DNA of 64,000 nucleotides from Acidimicrobiia bacterium (GTDB lineage Bacteria > Actinomycetota > Acidimicrobiia > Acidimicrobiales > Poriferisodalaceae), in assembly GCA_022820505.1 (NCBI GenBank), contig JAJEFK010000016.1, positions 16,292 through 80,291 of the forward strand. Direction: 5' to 3'. Shown here piece by piece: positions 25,787-40,205 of this stretch; the first letter of the stretch is position 1; each line of letters begins with the position of its first letter. Both the position numbers and the translations under genes were made by a program. The notes under the pieces are model-generated. The model ran no database searches and was not told the origin of the DNA. It saw nothing but the letters and a program-made list of their open reading frames with translations.

Positions 25787-26812
25787 GTGAGCCCCGGTCC
25801 CGCGCCCGATGCCATCGCACTGCAGCGAGACGCGCAGCAACTCGCGGATGGCGTGCTGTTCGAGCGTGCGCTGGACGTGGACACAGCGGGCGAGGTTCCC
25901 GAGCGCAATTTGGACCTGTTCCGTGACGCCGGCTTGTATGGGCTGTGGACGCCGACCGAGGTGGGCGGCTGCGGCTTCGACGAGCTTGAGCGGCTCCCGA
26001 TTCTCGAAGCGCTGGCCGGCGGCTGCCTCACGACCGCGTTCGTGTGGGCTCAGCACGGAGGCGGCTCGGCGAACGCCGCGCGGATGCCAGCCGGGTCGCC
26101 GCTGCATGAGCGCTGGGCTCAGGCGCTCGCCACCGGCGCGCAGCGCAGCGGTGTGGCGTTCGCCCATGTGCTGCGGCCCGAGCCGTGCCTGTTCGCCGAG
26201 CGTTCCGGTGGTGGCTGGAATCTGCGTGGCGTCGCGCCGTTCGTCACCGGGTGGGGTCACATCGACGCAGTGCTGGTTGCCGCTCACGAGGCCGACCGGC
26301 TCGTGTGGATGCTCATCCCGGCCACCGAGGCGCCCACGCTGACATCGCGCCGGCTGCGGCTTGCCGCAGTGGACTCGTCGGTGACAGCGGAACTGCACTT
26401 CGACGGTCACGTCGTCGGCGACGACGAGGTGGTGGAGATCATCGACTACAGCGACTGGCTGTCGTTCTACCGCCAGGGCCTGCGAACCAACGGCGCCCTC
26501 ATGCTGGGCGTGGCATCCCGCGCACTGAAACTGTTCGGACCCTCGCCGCTGGATGCCGAGCTGGACGCGGCTCGCAGCGCGCTCTACGCGGCCGAGGTCG
26601 ACGAGATGCCCGAACGCCGTGCGCAGGTCGGTTACGTGGGCATCCGGGCGACCAGCGCGCTCGTCTCATCGGTCGGCGGCAGAGCCATCACACTCGCCCA
26701 TCACGCGCAGCGCCTCGCCCGCGAGGCACTGTTCCTGCTCGTCCAGGGCCAGACCGCCGACATCCGCGCCGGCCACCTGCGCCGCCTCGGCGCCACCGAC
26801 CCGGACGGTTGA
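25787..26812 (+). CDS. Acyl-CoA dehydrogenase-like protein
   Basis: Protein of 341 residues, shorter than usual (about 380-400) for acyl-CoA dehydrogenases. The N-terminal helical domain (ERNLDLFRDAGLYGLWTPTEVGG) and ALAGGCLTTAFVWAQHGG are family-like, and the mid beta domain has WNLRGVAPFVTGWGHIDAVL. The C-terminal helical domain is present but lacks the usual catalytic-base loop sequence I would expect, so it may act as a flavin monooxygenase or partner subunit. The GTG start at 25787 is 48 bases after the MaoC gene; earlier in-frame codons overlap MaoC. Probably the last gene of the nitrile hydratase/UGSC transcription unit. Confidence 0.75.
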   Translation: MSPGPAPDAIALQRDAQQLADGVLFERALDVDTAGEVPERNLDLFRDAGLYGLWTPTEVGGCGFDELERLPILEALAGGCLTTAFVWAQHGGGSANAARMPAGSPLHERWAQALATGAQRSGVAFAHVLRPEPCLFAERSGGGWNLRGVAPFVTGWGHIDAVLVAAHEADRLVWMLIPATEAPTLTSRRLRLAAVDSSVTAELHFDGHVVGDDEVVEIIDYSDWLSFYRQGLRTNGALMLGVASRALKLFGPSPLDAELDAARSALYAAEVDEMPERRAQVGYVGIRATSALVSSVGGRAITLAHHAQRLAREALFLLVQGQTADIRAGHLRRLGATDPDG

Positions 26813-26815
26813 GGG

Positions 26816-27658
26816 CTAGGGCAGGCCGGCGCCACCGATGTCGACGCGGACGGTCTCGATGCGGCCGAGGGCAGGGGCGTCGTCGGGTGGGCGCGACGTT
26901 GGTGCGGTGACCATGTAGAGGGTGCGGCGATCGTCGTCGCCGAGCATGCAGGCGAAGCAGTTCAGCTCCAGCTCGATGACATCGGTGACCTCGCCGCCGT
27001 CGACCACACGGAAGCAGCTCGCGTTGAGGGGGTCGGCCACCCAGATGCCGCCGGCTTCGTCGAGGCAGATGCCGTCGGGCACTCGCTCGCCCAGATCGGC
27101 AAAGGTGCGCCGGCCGCTCAGCGAGCCGTCAGGTTCGATGTCGAACGCGGTCATGCGGCGGCCGTAGCTCTCCGCGACGACCATGTGGCGCCCGCTGGGG
27201 TCGATGACGGTGCCGTTGGGGAAGTCGAACCCGTCGGGCCCAGGCCGTGCCGCGCCGTCGGGGCTCACGATGGCCAGCGTCGCCTGGGCGAACGTCTCCC
27301 CGGCACTGTCGTCGAACCCGAAGTTGCCGACGTACGCCGTGCCGTCGGCAGCAACCACCATGTCGTTGCACGGCCCGCCGGCAATGCCCGACAGGTCGGC
27401 GTGCAGCGACTCGTTGCCGTCGGCGTCGAGACGGCGAAGCTGCCGGTCGAGCATCGAGACGAACAGCAAGTCGCCGTTGGGCAGCCAGCCCAGCCCCGAC
27501 GGCTGGGTGGGCACCGTATGGATCAGCTCCTCGTTGCCGTCCGGCGTGACCGTGAAGATTCCGTGCCGGTAGAAGTCGGAGTACCAGAGCCGGCCGCCGC
27601 GCCAGCGCGGCCCCTCCCCGAATCGCAGCCCGGTCACCACCACATCAGTTGTCGTCAT
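26816..27658 (-). CDS. SMP-30/gluconolactonase family protein
   Basis: Protein of 280 residues with the six-bladed beta-propeller of SMP-30/regucalcin lactonases. Metal-ligand positions are recognisable: GEGPRWRGGRLWYSDF (Glu), PCNDMVVAADGTAYVGN (Asn-Asp) and ICLDEAGGIWVADPLNASC (Asp-Pro-Asn). It hydrolyses a sugar or other lactone, or serves as a related hydrolase in aromatic/terpenoid degradation. It is convergent with the acyl-CoA dehydrogenase-like gene (4 bases apart) and precedes the P450 gene on the opposite orientation only by location; no operon partner is clear. Confidence 0.88.
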   Translation of the reverse strand: MTTTDVVVTGLRFGEGPRWRGGRLWYSDFYRHGIFTVTPDGNEELIHTVPTQPSGLGWLPNGDLLFVSMLDRQLRRLDADGNESLHADLSGIAGGPCNDMVVAADGTAYVGNFGFDDSAGETFAQATLAIVSPDGAARPGPDGFDFPNGTVIDPSGRHMVVAESYGRRMTAFDIEPDGSLSGRRTFADLGERVPDGICLDEAGGIWVADPLNASCFRVVDGGEVTDVIELELNCFACMLGDDDRRTLYMVTAPTSRPPDDAPALGRIETVRVDIGGAGLP

Positions 27659-27736
27659 GGCCGCCGACGCTAGTCCTGCACCCAGCTCGCATTTGAGGGC
27701 ACCGGTCGTGTCCAGATACCCGACGCTGTGGGCGGA

Positions 27737-29029
27737 TCAGGACCGCGGGACGACCATCTGGTGCTTGATGGGGCCGACGTGCAGGTGTCCGATCCGGGAC
27801 TGCTCCCCGTCGAGCTGCAGGCCGTCGAGCAGGGGCGCCACCACCCGGAAGAACGCTCGCAGCTCCCAGCGGGCCAGGTGCACGCCCAGGCAGAAGTGAG
27901 CACCGTGCCCGAAGGCGAGGTGGTCGTTGGGGGCGCGCTGAATGTCGAAGCGGTAGGGCTCGGGGAACTGGCGTTCGTCTCGGTTGGCCGAGGGGTACCA
28001 CACCCCCACGTGCTCGCCGGCCTTGATCGTGTGGCCTCGCAGCTCGGTGTCTTTGGTGCACGTGCGGGCGAACTGGATGACCGGCGATGTCCAGCGCAGG
28101 ATCTCCTCCACGGCCGATTCAACGGCGTCCTGGTCGTCGATGCGCTCGTTGAGCAGGTCGAGTTGGTCGCGGTGCTCGAGCAGGGCGATCACCCCGCCGC
28201 TCGCTGCATTGCGAGTGGTCTCATTGCCTGCGGCGATCATCAAGCGCAGGTAGCCGACGAGCTGCTGCGGCGTCAGCGGGCCTGATTCGATCTCGGACCG
28301 CAGCAGGATGCTCACCAAGTCACGGCCGTCGGTGCCGTCACGTCGACGCCGGGCGATCAGCTCGCCGATCCACGTGTCGAACTCGCGGATCATGCGCGAC
28401 CGCATCTCGTCACGGGGTTCGCCGGGCCGGCAGAACCGCTCCAGATCGGGATCGTCGAACAGCACCGATGTCCAGGCGTGCACCTGCTCCCAGCCGTCGG
28501 CCGACACGCCCACCATCTCGCAGATGGCTGCCAGCGGCAGCTTCACCGCCAGGTCTTCCACCACGTCGGCGGTGCCCTCGTCGGCCACCTTGGCGATGAA
28601 CTCGTCCGCGAAGCGCTGGGCGTGCAGTTCGAGCGACTCGGATCTGCTGCGCATCGCCTTCGGCGTGAACTCCGGCACCACCAGCCGGCGCAGGTCCCAG
28701 TGGTCGGGACGGTCCTTGAAGATGAAGTCCGGCGGCTCGTCGGGGTCCCAGCCGATCTCGATGGCGCGCTGGCGATACTTGGTCCAGAAGCGGGCATCCC
28801 GGTCGGCGTCAGCGAGACGCAGTCGTCCGCCCCCGTTGATGAACGTCTTGTTCTGACCCGAGATCCACTTCACGTCCTCGTAGCGGGTGATGGCCCAGAA
28901 CGGGACGATGTTGTCGCGTACATACCAGTAGACGGGCGCCTCGTCGCGCAGCAGATCCCACTCGGCCCACGGGTAGCCCTCGGCGGCGTACCGCTCGGTG
29001 TCATGGATGACCGCCTCGTCAACCTGCAT
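27737..29029 (-). CDS. Cytochrome P450
   Basis: Haem monooxygenase of 430 residues. The I-helix oxygen-activation motif is IAAGNETTRNA, the K-helix E-x-x-R is in AVEEILRWTSPV, and the haem-binding loop is FGHGAHFCLGVHLAR with the axial Cys. This is the bacterial soluble class I type, resembling CYP families acting on fatty acids, terpenes or sterols. ATG 29029 (MQVDEAVIHDTERY) was chosen; the frame remains open for 55 codons upstream without family sequence. No ferredoxin or reductase gene adjoins it. Divergent from the 2-hydroxyacid dehydrogenase gene. Confidence 0.92.
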   Translation of the reverse strand: MQVDEAVIHDTERYAAEGYPWAEWDLLRDEAPVYWYVRDNIVPFWAITRYEDVKWISGQNKTFINGGGRLRLADADRDARFWTKYRQRAIEIGWDPDEPPDFIFKDRPDHWDLRRLVVPEFTPKAMRSRSESLELHAQRFADEFIAKVADEGTADVVEDLAVKLPLAAICEMVGVSADGWEQVHAWTSVLFDDPDLERFCRPGEPRDEMRSRMIREFDTWIGELIARRRRDGTDGRDLVSILLRSEIESGPLTPQQLVGYLRLMIAAGNETTRNAASGGVIALLEHRDQLDLLNERIDDQDAVESAVEEILRWTSPVIQFARTCTKDTELRGHTIKAGEHVGVWYPSANRDERQFPEPYRFDIQRAPNDHLAFGHGAHFCLGVHLARWELRAFFRVVAPLLDGLQLDGEQSRIGHLHVGPIKHQMVVPRS

Positions 29030-29194
29030 CAACCCGTACCCCTGCTCGCCAATGACCGCCACCGTCGGCGTCAACGGTAGCCATGCGCCCGGTGCCGGTG
29101 CCGGGGTGTTGCCGTGCCCGAATCGACAACCGGGACGCGCTCGACGCAATACTGACCGCGTGGCCGACGCAGCCACGAAAGGCTGGGGCATCAC

Positions 29195-30196
29195 ATGAGC
29201 ACGAGTTCTGACGCCGCGGATGGTTCAGGCGCCTTGCCGGTTGTCTGGTTCGATCGGCCTGCCGGCCGGCTGCAGCGCGAGCTGCTGGACGGCCGGGTCG
29301 AGATCGTCGATGTGCGAGGCGACGATCCGCTCGAAGGCATCGAACGGGCCCATGGCGCCATCGTGGGCGCTGCGATCCGCTACGACCGCACCGTGTACGA
29401 GCAAGCTCCGCGGCTGAAGGTGATCGCCCGAGCCGGCATCGGCTTCGACAATCTCGACCTCGACGACGCCACCGAATTCGGCATCGCCGCCTGCAACACG
29501 CCCGACGGCCCGACAATCTCCACCGCCGAGCAAGCCGTCGCGCTCATCTTCGCCATCACCAAGGGACTGAAGGAATCAGCCCTGCGGCTCGGCGCCGGCG
29601 AGGGCGACCTCTGGGCTCGCCACGGGCACCTCGAGCTGGCCGGCTCGACGCTCGCATTAGCAGGGCTCGGACGCATCGGCGGCTACGTGGCCCGGGTGAT
29701 GTCGGCCGTCGGCATGGAGATCGTCGCGTATGACCCCTATGCGGGCGACGAGCGATTTGCGGAACTGGGGGCGCAGCGGGCGGCGACGCCCAATGACGCA
29801 GTGGCCGACGCGCATGTCGTGTCGGTGCACGCGCCGCTCAGCGACGCAACGCACCATCTGGTGAACGCCGAGCTCCTCGCTGCGATGCGCGACGGCGTGT
29901 ACCTGGTCAACACGTCTCGTGGCGGACTCGTCGACCAAGAGGCGCTGCTCGCAGCGCTCGATGGCGGCAAGGTGCGAGGCGCAGGGTTGGACGTGACCGA
30001 GCCGGAGCCGCTGCCGCCAGGCCACCCGCTGCTGGGCCGGCCCGACGTGGTGGTGACCCCGCACGTGGCCTCCGCCACGGTCGCCGGCCGCCGCCGCATC
30101 TTCACCCATGCAGTGTCGGAGGTCATGACCGCACTCGACGGCAACCAGCCACCCAACATGCTCAACCCCCAAGCCTGGCCCGGCCGCAACGCCTGA
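29195..30196 (+). CDS. D-isomer 2-hydroxyacid dehydrogenase (phosphoglycerate dehydrogenase-like)
   Basis: NAD-dependent dehydrogenase of 333 residues. The Rossmann fingerprint is LAGLGRIGGYVARVM. Catalytic residues are the Arg of NTSRGGLVDQEALL, the Glu of DVTEPEPLPPGHPLL and the His of TPHVASATVAGRRRI. It lacks the C-terminal ACT domain of SerA, so it is not a full phosphoglycerate dehydrogenase, and the substrate is open. It is 14 bases before the helicase gene, which may share its transcript. Confidence 0.9.
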   Translation: MSTSSDAADGSGALPVVWFDRPAGRLQRELLDGRVEIVDVRGDDPLEGIERAHGAIVGAAIRYDRTVYEQAPRLKVIARAGIGFDNLDLDDATEFGIAACNTPDGPTISTAEQAVALIFAITKGLKESALRLGAGEGDLWARHGHLELAGSTLALAGLGRIGGYVARVMSAVGMEIVAYDPYAGDERFAELGAQRAATPNDAVADAHVVSVHAPLSDATHHLVNAELLAAMRDGVYLVNTSRGGLVDQEALLAALDGGKVRGAGLDVTEPEPLPPGHPLLGRPDVVVTPHVASATVAGRRRIFTHAVSEVMTALDGNQPPNMLNPQAWPGRNA

Positions 30197-30209
30197 CTCC
30201 TAACCTCCG

Positions 30210-35174
<4,965 letters not shown>

Positions 35175-35369
35175 GCACACGAGCAGCGAGGCTGGCGGCG
35201 CCAAACTCTGAGATCGAAGTTCAGGCGCAGGTGCGGTGCCAAGACCGCGGATGTGCGGAGCCCGAGCGGCGTTGACCCGCGGGGTGCAGTCCGACGGCCT
35301 AGCGCCGGCTAGCGGCGCCGCTGTGAATTGCTTGGCTTCGCGCGCATCGCGAGCCGGTGATGTTCCGTA

Positions 35370-36491
35370 GTGTCGGCGGGCGTGGCTGCTGTCATTGTCG
35401 GAACAGGGATCGCGACGCCGCCTCATGTGGTCGGCAATGACGATCTGGTTCGCATCATGGACACGAGCGACGAGTGGATCCGGTCGCGCACGGGGGTGGT
35501 GAGCAGGCGCTTCGTGGAGCCGGGCACTGGAGCGTCGGATCTGGGCGCTGAGGCGGCGACGGCGGCGATGCGCGACGCAGGGGTGGCCGCTGGAGAGGTG
35601 GATTCGGTGATCTGCGCGACGATGACGCCGGACCGTCAGAACCCCGGCATTGCGGGAGCGGTGCAGCACAAGGCGGGCATCGAGGGTGTGGCGACGTTCG
35701 ATCTGCGCCAGCAGTGCGCCGGGTTCCTGTTCGGGCTGGATCTGGCCGACATGCTGATCGGCACCGATCGTGCCGACACGGTGCTGGTAGTGGGCGCGGA
35801 GGTGCATGCGGGCTATCTGCCGTGGGGCGACGCGTGGGACATCGTGCTGGGCCGCAGCGACCGGGCAGCGACCGACGACGAGCGGGAGCTGGCCAACCGT
35901 CACCGGGCATGGAGCGTGCTGTTCGGCGACGGCGCCGGCGCCGCGGTGGTGCAGCGCCATGACGCTGCCGACGACGGGCAGGACGGGGGGCTGCCGGTGG
36001 GGCTGCTGGCGTCGGTGCTGAGAACTGACGGCGCGAACGCCGATCTCATCGAGGTCCCGGGCCTGGGGTCGCTGCAGCGTCCTTACGCGGACGCTGCGCA
36101 GATCGAAGAAGGCATGCAGCACCCGCAGATGAACGGCGGCGGTCTGTACCGGATGGCGGTCGAAGCGATGCCCGAGGCGGTGCTGGAGGTGCTGGCGCGC
36201 ACCGGGCACGATCTGGGCGACGTGGATGTGGTAGTGGCTCATCAGGCCAACGAGCGCATCCTGGACGGCGTGCGCCGCCGGCTGGGCGTCGACGACACGG
36301 TGGCGCCCTCGAACATCGACCGCTGGGGCAACACCACTGCGGGGACGCTGCCGATCCTGTATCACGAGCTGCGCGCTGCGGGCCGCGTCGAGCCGGGTGC
36401 GCTGGTGGCGTTCACCAGCTTCGGCGCCGGCACCCACTGGGGAGCGATGCTGTACCGGGAGCCGTTCGGTCCGGTCGCGGTCGGCACGTGA
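35370..36491 (+). CDS. 3-oxoacyl-ACP synthase III family (KAS III/FabH-like) protein
   Basis: Thiolase-fold condensing enzyme of 373 residues. Catalytic Cys116 lies in LRQQCAGFLFGLDLA, the His in VVVAHQANERI and the Asn in NIDRWGNTTAGTLP, completing the Cys-His-Asn triad of FabH. The N terminus DEWIRSRTGVVSRRF is also typical. It initiates fatty-acid-like chains or performs a related acyl transfer; no ACP or FabD gene adjoins it, so a specialised lipid role is equally possible. GTG 35370 or GTG 35382 could start it. It overlaps the DUF1295 gene by 4 bases. Confidence 0.9.
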   Translation: MSAGVAAVIVGTGIATPPHVVGNDDLVRIMDTSDEWIRSRTGVVSRRFVEPGTGASDLGAEAATAAMRDAGVAAGEVDSVICATMTPDRQNPGIAGAVQHKAGIEGVATFDLRQQCAGFLFGLDLADMLIGTDRADTVLVVGAEVHAGYLPWGDAWDIVLGRSDRAATDDERELANRHRAWSVLFGDGAGAAVVQRHDAADDGQDGGLPVGLLASVLRTDGANADLIEVPGLGSLQRPYADAAQIEEGMQHPQMNGGGLYRMAVEAMPEAVLEVLARTGHDLGDVDVVVAHQANERILDGVRRRLGVDDTVAPSNIDRWGNTTAGTLPILYHELRAAGRVEPGALVAFTSFGAGTHWGAMLYREPFGPVAVGT

Positions 36492-37288
36492 CTTCGCTGG
36501 CTGTCGCGGTCGGCGTCGCGGCGGTGCTGATGGCCGGCTGCTGGCTGGTGAGCCTGCGCTTGGGCGACGCTTCGATCGTGGACCCGGTGTGGCCGATGGT
36601 CTTCGTGGCCGTCGCGTGGGGCGTATGGATCAGCTCAGGCGGCGGTGGCGGCCGCAAGCTGGCGCTGGCGGCGATGGTGACGCTGTGGGGCGCGCGGCTC
36701 GGCGTGCATCTGGCGCTGCGCAAGCGAGGCGAGCCCGAGGACTTTCGCTATGCAGCGATGCGTGCCCGCTGGCAGCCGTTCGAGCTGTGGAGCCTGGCGG
36801 TCGTGTTCGGGCTCCAAGGCGCCCTCGCCACAGTGGTCTCGCTGCCGCTGGTGGCCATTTTGGGTGCCGCGGGCAATCCGGCTGTGACATGGCTGGACTG
36901 GATCGGCGGAGCTGTGTGGGCGGCCGGGCTGCTGTTCGAGGCAGTCGCGGACCGCCAGCTGACACGCTTCCGCGCCGAACCCGAACAACAAGGCAGGGTG
37001 CTCGACCGCGGGCTGTGGCGCTACAGCCGTCACCCCAACTACTTCGGCGACTTCTTGGTGTGGTGGGGCATCTGGCTGGTGGCAGCCGCCGCCGACGCTT
37101 GGTGGACGATCATCGGGCCGACCGTCATGACAGTCCTGCTGTTGCGGGTGTCGGGCGTCGCCCTGCTCGAGCGCACCATCAGCGAACGGCGGCCCGGCTA
37201 CGCCGACTACATGGCGCGCACCAGCGCCTTCGTGCCGCTGCCGCCGCGCCGCCCGCGGCCGTCAGGGGCCAACGACGGATACGGCTAA
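36488..37288 (+). CDS. DUF1295 membrane protein (steroid 5-alpha-reductase/ICMT-like)
   Basis: Integral membrane protein of 266 residues with about six hydrophobic segments. DUF1295 landmarks are SIVDPVWPMVFVAVAW, TLWGARLGVHLALRK, and the C-terminal RGLWRYSRHPNYFGDFLVWW with the conserved RHPNY motif, then LLERTISERRPGYADYMART. RHPNY-type proteins bind NADPH or S-adenosylmethionine-like cofactors and modify lipids or sterols. It starts with GTG overlapping the KAS III stop, so the two genes probably act on the same lipid. Confidence 0.9.
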   Translation: MTSLAVAVGVAAVLMAGCWLVSLRLGDASIVDPVWPMVFVAVAWGVWISSGGGGGRKLALAAMVTLWGARLGVHLALRKRGEPEDFRYAAMRARWQPFELWSLAVVFGLQGALATVVSLPLVAILGAAGNPAVTWLDWIGGAVWAAGLLFEAVADRQLTRFRAEPEQQGRVLDRGLWRYSRHPNYFGDFLVWWGIWLVAAAADAWWTIIGPTVMTVLLLRVSGVALLERTISERRPGYADYMARTSAFVPLPPRRPRPSGANDGYG

Positions 37289-37295
37289 CCCCGTC

Positions 37296-38741
37296 ATGGG
37301 CGATATCGCTGTGGCATGGTTCCGGCGCGACCTGCGGCTGGCCGACAACCCGGCGTGGGCTGCGGCAACGAGTCACGCCTTCGCTGTGCCGGTCGTGGTG
37401 CTCGAACCGCATCTGCTCGCTGCAGCCGGCCCGCACCGACTGCGGGCCTATCTCAGCGCGGTGGCCTCTTTGGAGCGGTCGCTGCAGGGCATCGGCGCTT
37501 CGCTGCGGGTGGCCGTCGGGGATGCCGCCGAGGCGATCGCGGGCGTGGCAGCCGAGCTGAACGCGTTGTCAGTGTGCGTGAACGCAGACGTGACGCCCTA
37601 CGCAGCGCGACGCGACCGGCGGGCGGCCGACGCGCTCGGCTGCCCGCTGGATGCGCACTGGGGAATGCTGGTGCATCCGCCGGGCGCTGTGCTGACCCGC
37701 AAGGGCACGCTGTCGCAGGTGTTCACGCCGTTCTGGCGCCGCTGGCAGACGCTGCACCTGCGACCTGAGGCCCAAGCCCGGCGCGGCCCGGCGACTGCGG
37801 CCGAGGTGGCGATGTCCCTGCCCGAGGCGATGGCCGCGCTGCGGCGGCTGGGCATCGACCTTCCGTCGGGGCCGACGGTGACCGCCGAGCCGACGTGGTC
37901 AGAAGCAAGCGCAGCCACCCGAGTCGACAAGTGGCTCGAAGAGGTCGACCGCTACGGCGAGATCCGTGACGACTTCGGCGCCTCGGGCACATCGCAGCTG
38001 AGCGCCTCGCTGCATCTCGGCGTGCTGTCGCCCCGGTCGGTGGTGGCCGCTGTCGGCGCCGCCACCGCGGGGCGGCAGGCGTTCGTGCGTCAGCTCGCCT
38101 GGCGCGACTGGTACGCGCACCTCACCCACCGGCATCCCGACATCGCCGACGCCGCCATCAGGGCGCCCTATGACCGGGTCGCGTGGCGCCACGGCCCCAG
38201 CGCAGACCGCGACTTCGACGCATGGACCGCAGGCCTCACCGGCTACCCGATCGTGGACGCAGCCATGCGCCAGCTCGCTGCCACCGGGGAGCTCCACAAT
38301 CGCCTGCGCATGGTCGCAGCCTCATTCCTGGTCAAGGACCTGCTCATCGACTGGCGCCGAGGCGAGCGCTGGTTCCGCTGGCTGCTGGCCGACGGCGACC
38401 TCGCACAGAACGCCGGCAACTGGCAATGGGTCGCCGGCACCGGCCCCGACGCCGCTCCGTACTTCAGGATCTTCAACCCCGTCGCACAGAGCCGCCGCCA
38501 CGACCCCGACGGCGCCCACCTGCGGCGATGGGTCCCCGAACTGGCTCGCCTGGGTGCCGACATCGTTCATGCCCCTTGGGAAGCCTCGCCTGCCCGGCTC
38601 GCGGGCGCCGGCTTGCGACTCGGCGTGGATTACCCGACGCCCATCATCGACCACGACCACGCACGCCAGCGAACTCTCGCCGCATACCGATCCGCGCTCG
38701 GCAAAGCGCACGACGGCCGCCCGCGGCCGTCTCCGGCCTGA
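37296..38741 (+). CDS. phrB: Deoxyribodipyrimidine photolyase (cryptochrome/photolyase family)
   Basis: Flavoprotein of 481 residues that uses blue light to split cyclobutane pyrimidine dimers. The N-terminal antenna domain begins IAVAWFRRDLRLADNPA. The C-terminal FAD domain has SASLHLGVLSPRSVV, RQLAWRDWYAHLTH, TGYPIVDAAMRQLAATGELHNR and the QNAGNWQWVAGTGPDAAPYFRIFNP motif of class I photolyases, including Trp residues of the electron-transfer chain. Start is 8 bases after the DUF1295 stop. Light-driven repair implies exposure to sunlight at some stage of life. Confidence 0.95.
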   Translation: MGDIAVAWFRRDLRLADNPAWAAATSHAFAVPVVVLEPHLLAAAGPHRLRAYLSAVASLERSLQGIGASLRVAVGDAAEAIAGVAAELNALSVCVNADVTPYAARRDRRAADALGCPLDAHWGMLVHPPGAVLTRKGTLSQVFTPFWRRWQTLHLRPEAQARRGPATAAEVAMSLPEAMAALRRLGIDLPSGPTVTAEPTWSEASAATRVDKWLEEVDRYGEIRDDFGASGTSQLSASLHLGVLSPRSVVAAVGAATAGRQAFVRQLAWRDWYAHLTHRHPDIADAAIRAPYDRVAWRHGPSADRDFDAWTAGLTGYPIVDAAMRQLAATGELHNRLRMVAASFLVKDLLIDWRRGERWFRWLLADGDLAQNAGNWQWVAGTGPDAAPYFRIFNPVAQSRRHDPDGAHLRRWVPELARLGADIVHAPWEASPARLAGAGLRLGVDYPTPIIDHDHARQRTLAAYRSALGKAHDGRPRPSPA

Positions 38742-38849
38742 TGTCCGGGATCGGCGGGCGCGCAACATCGCCCGGGGGCGCGTACCGCACCGCGGAAGTC
38801 GGCGCGATACTGCCCGTCGTCGCGGACACAGCGGGAGAAGGATGAACCG

Positions 38850-40205
38850 ATGCGCAAGGTGCTGGCGTATTCGATGCTGCTGCTGGTGGGGCTGGTGCTG
38901 TCGCAGTTCCTGCCGCAGCTGACCGGCGATCTGCATGACGGGGCGGCGACGACGATCCGGGTGCTGACCATGACCGGCCTCGCGTTCATCATGATCCACG
39001 TCGGCTTCGAGTTCCACATCGACAAGACCGATCTGCGCCAGTACGGGTGGGACTACTTCGTGGCGTTCACCGCGGCGTCGTTCCCGTGGATCTTCGTCAC
39101 CGGCTACTTCGTGTTCGTGATGCTGCCGTCCGACGTGTGGGGCAACGCGGACGCGTGGAAGGAGACGCTGCTGGCGGGCAGGTTCGCCGCGCCGACCTCG
39201 GCGGGGGTGCTGTTCAGCATGCTCGCCGCAGCAGGCCTGGGCGCCACGTGGCTGTTCGGCAAGGCGCGGATACTCGCGATCTTCGACGACCTCGACACCG
39301 TGCTGCTGATGATCCCGCTGCAGGTGCTGCTGGTCGGTCTGGCGTGGCAGCTCGGCGGCGTGGTGGTGCTCATGGCGGCGCTGCTCGTCATTGCCTATGT
39401 CTTCTTGCACCGAGTGACGCTGCCGGTCACCTGGGGCTGGGTCGTGTTCTACGCGGCTGCGATCGTCGGCGTCAGCGAGATGCTGTACGCGCTGACGAAG
39501 GTGATCGACCCGTCCGTCCCGATCCACATCGAGGTGCTGCTGCCGGCGTTCGTGCTGGGCTGTGTCGCCAGGCCGCGGTCGGCGGCTGCGTCGGGCGATG
39601 CCGGCACGGCCGAGGCCGATCTGCACGAGGTGCTCGAACGGCCGACCGAGCGGCGTGCCGCAGCGTGGGTCGCGGCGGTGTTCATGCTGCTCGTCGGGCT
39701 GAGCCTGCCGCAGATCTTCGAAGGCGCCGACGCGCAGCATCCCGAGCCGACCGAGGCGTCGCTGCACGCCGCCGCACCAGCCGCCTCGGTGGACGACCCG
39801 ACGCTGCACGGCGGGCAGTACGAGGGCCGCTATGTCGCGACGGTCACCGCGAGCCAGCCGCAGATGAGCTGGGGCGAGATCGCCCTGCACGTGGCGGTGC
39901 TGTCGGCGCTGAGCAATCTGGGCAAGATGTTCCCGGCGCTGTGCTACCGGCGCCAAGCGCACTGGCGAGAGCGGCTCGCGGTCGCCATCGGCATGTGGCC
40001 CAGAGGCGAGGTCGGCGCGGGCGTGCTGGTGCTGAGCCTCAGCTACGGCATCGGCGGGCCGATCGTCACCGTCGCGATGCTGTCGCTGGCGCTCAACCTG
40101 TCGCTCACCGGCGTGTTCATCTTCGTCGTCAAGAAGCTGATCGCGCCGCTGCCCCAGCCGGGCCAGCCCGAATCAGGTGCCCTCAAGCATCCCGCGCAGT
40201 ATTGA
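38850..40205 (+). CDS. Cation:proton antiporter (Na+/H+ exchanger family)
   Basis: Integral membrane protein of 451 residues with about eleven to twelve hydrophobic segments. Antiporter features include TGLAFIMIHVGFEFHIDK near residue 40 and the ion-binding region FDDLDTVLLMIPLQVLLVGL near residue 150, with Asp pairs. A long hydrophilic loop (about residues 250-345) separates two halves, and FPALCYRRQAHWRERLAVAIGMWPRGEVGAGVLVLSL resembles the E/R-containing C-terminal helix of CPA1/CPA2 exchangers. A ribosome-binding AGAAGGATG lies before the ATG. Exact ion is unknown. Its 3' end overlaps the anti-sigma gene by 33 bases tail to tail. Confidence 0.82.
   Translation: MRKVLAYSMLLLVGLVLSQFLPQLTGDLHDGAATTIRVLTMTGLAFIMIHVGFEFHIDKTDLRQYGWDYFVAFTAASFPWIFVTGYFVFVMLPSDVWGNADAWKETLLAGRFAAPTSAGVLFSMLAAAGLGATWLFGKARILAIFDDLDTVLLMIPLQVLLVGLAWQLGGVVVLMAALLVIAYVFLHRVTLPVTWGWVVFYAAAIVGVSEMLYALTKVIDPSVPIHIEVLLPAFVLGCVARPRSAAASGDAGTAEADLHEVLERPTERRAAAWVAAVFMLLVGLSLPQIFEGADAQHPEPTEASLHAAAPAASVDDPTLHGGQYEGRYVATVTASQPQMSWGEIALHVAVLSALSNLGKMFPALCYRRQAHWRERLAVAIGMWPRGEVGAGVLVLSLSYGIGGPIVTVAMLSLALNLSLTGVFIFVVKKLIAPLPQPGQPESGALKHPAQY

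Noticed and set aside
29030..29194. N-terminal extension of the P450 reading frame
   Set aside because: The extra residues have no P450 features and would run to the neighbouring divergent gene; ATG 29029 gives the normal length.
38322..39962. A minus-strand open frame of 546 codons
   Set aside because: Antisense to photolyase and antiporter; His/Arg-rich low-complexity translation typical of shadow frames.
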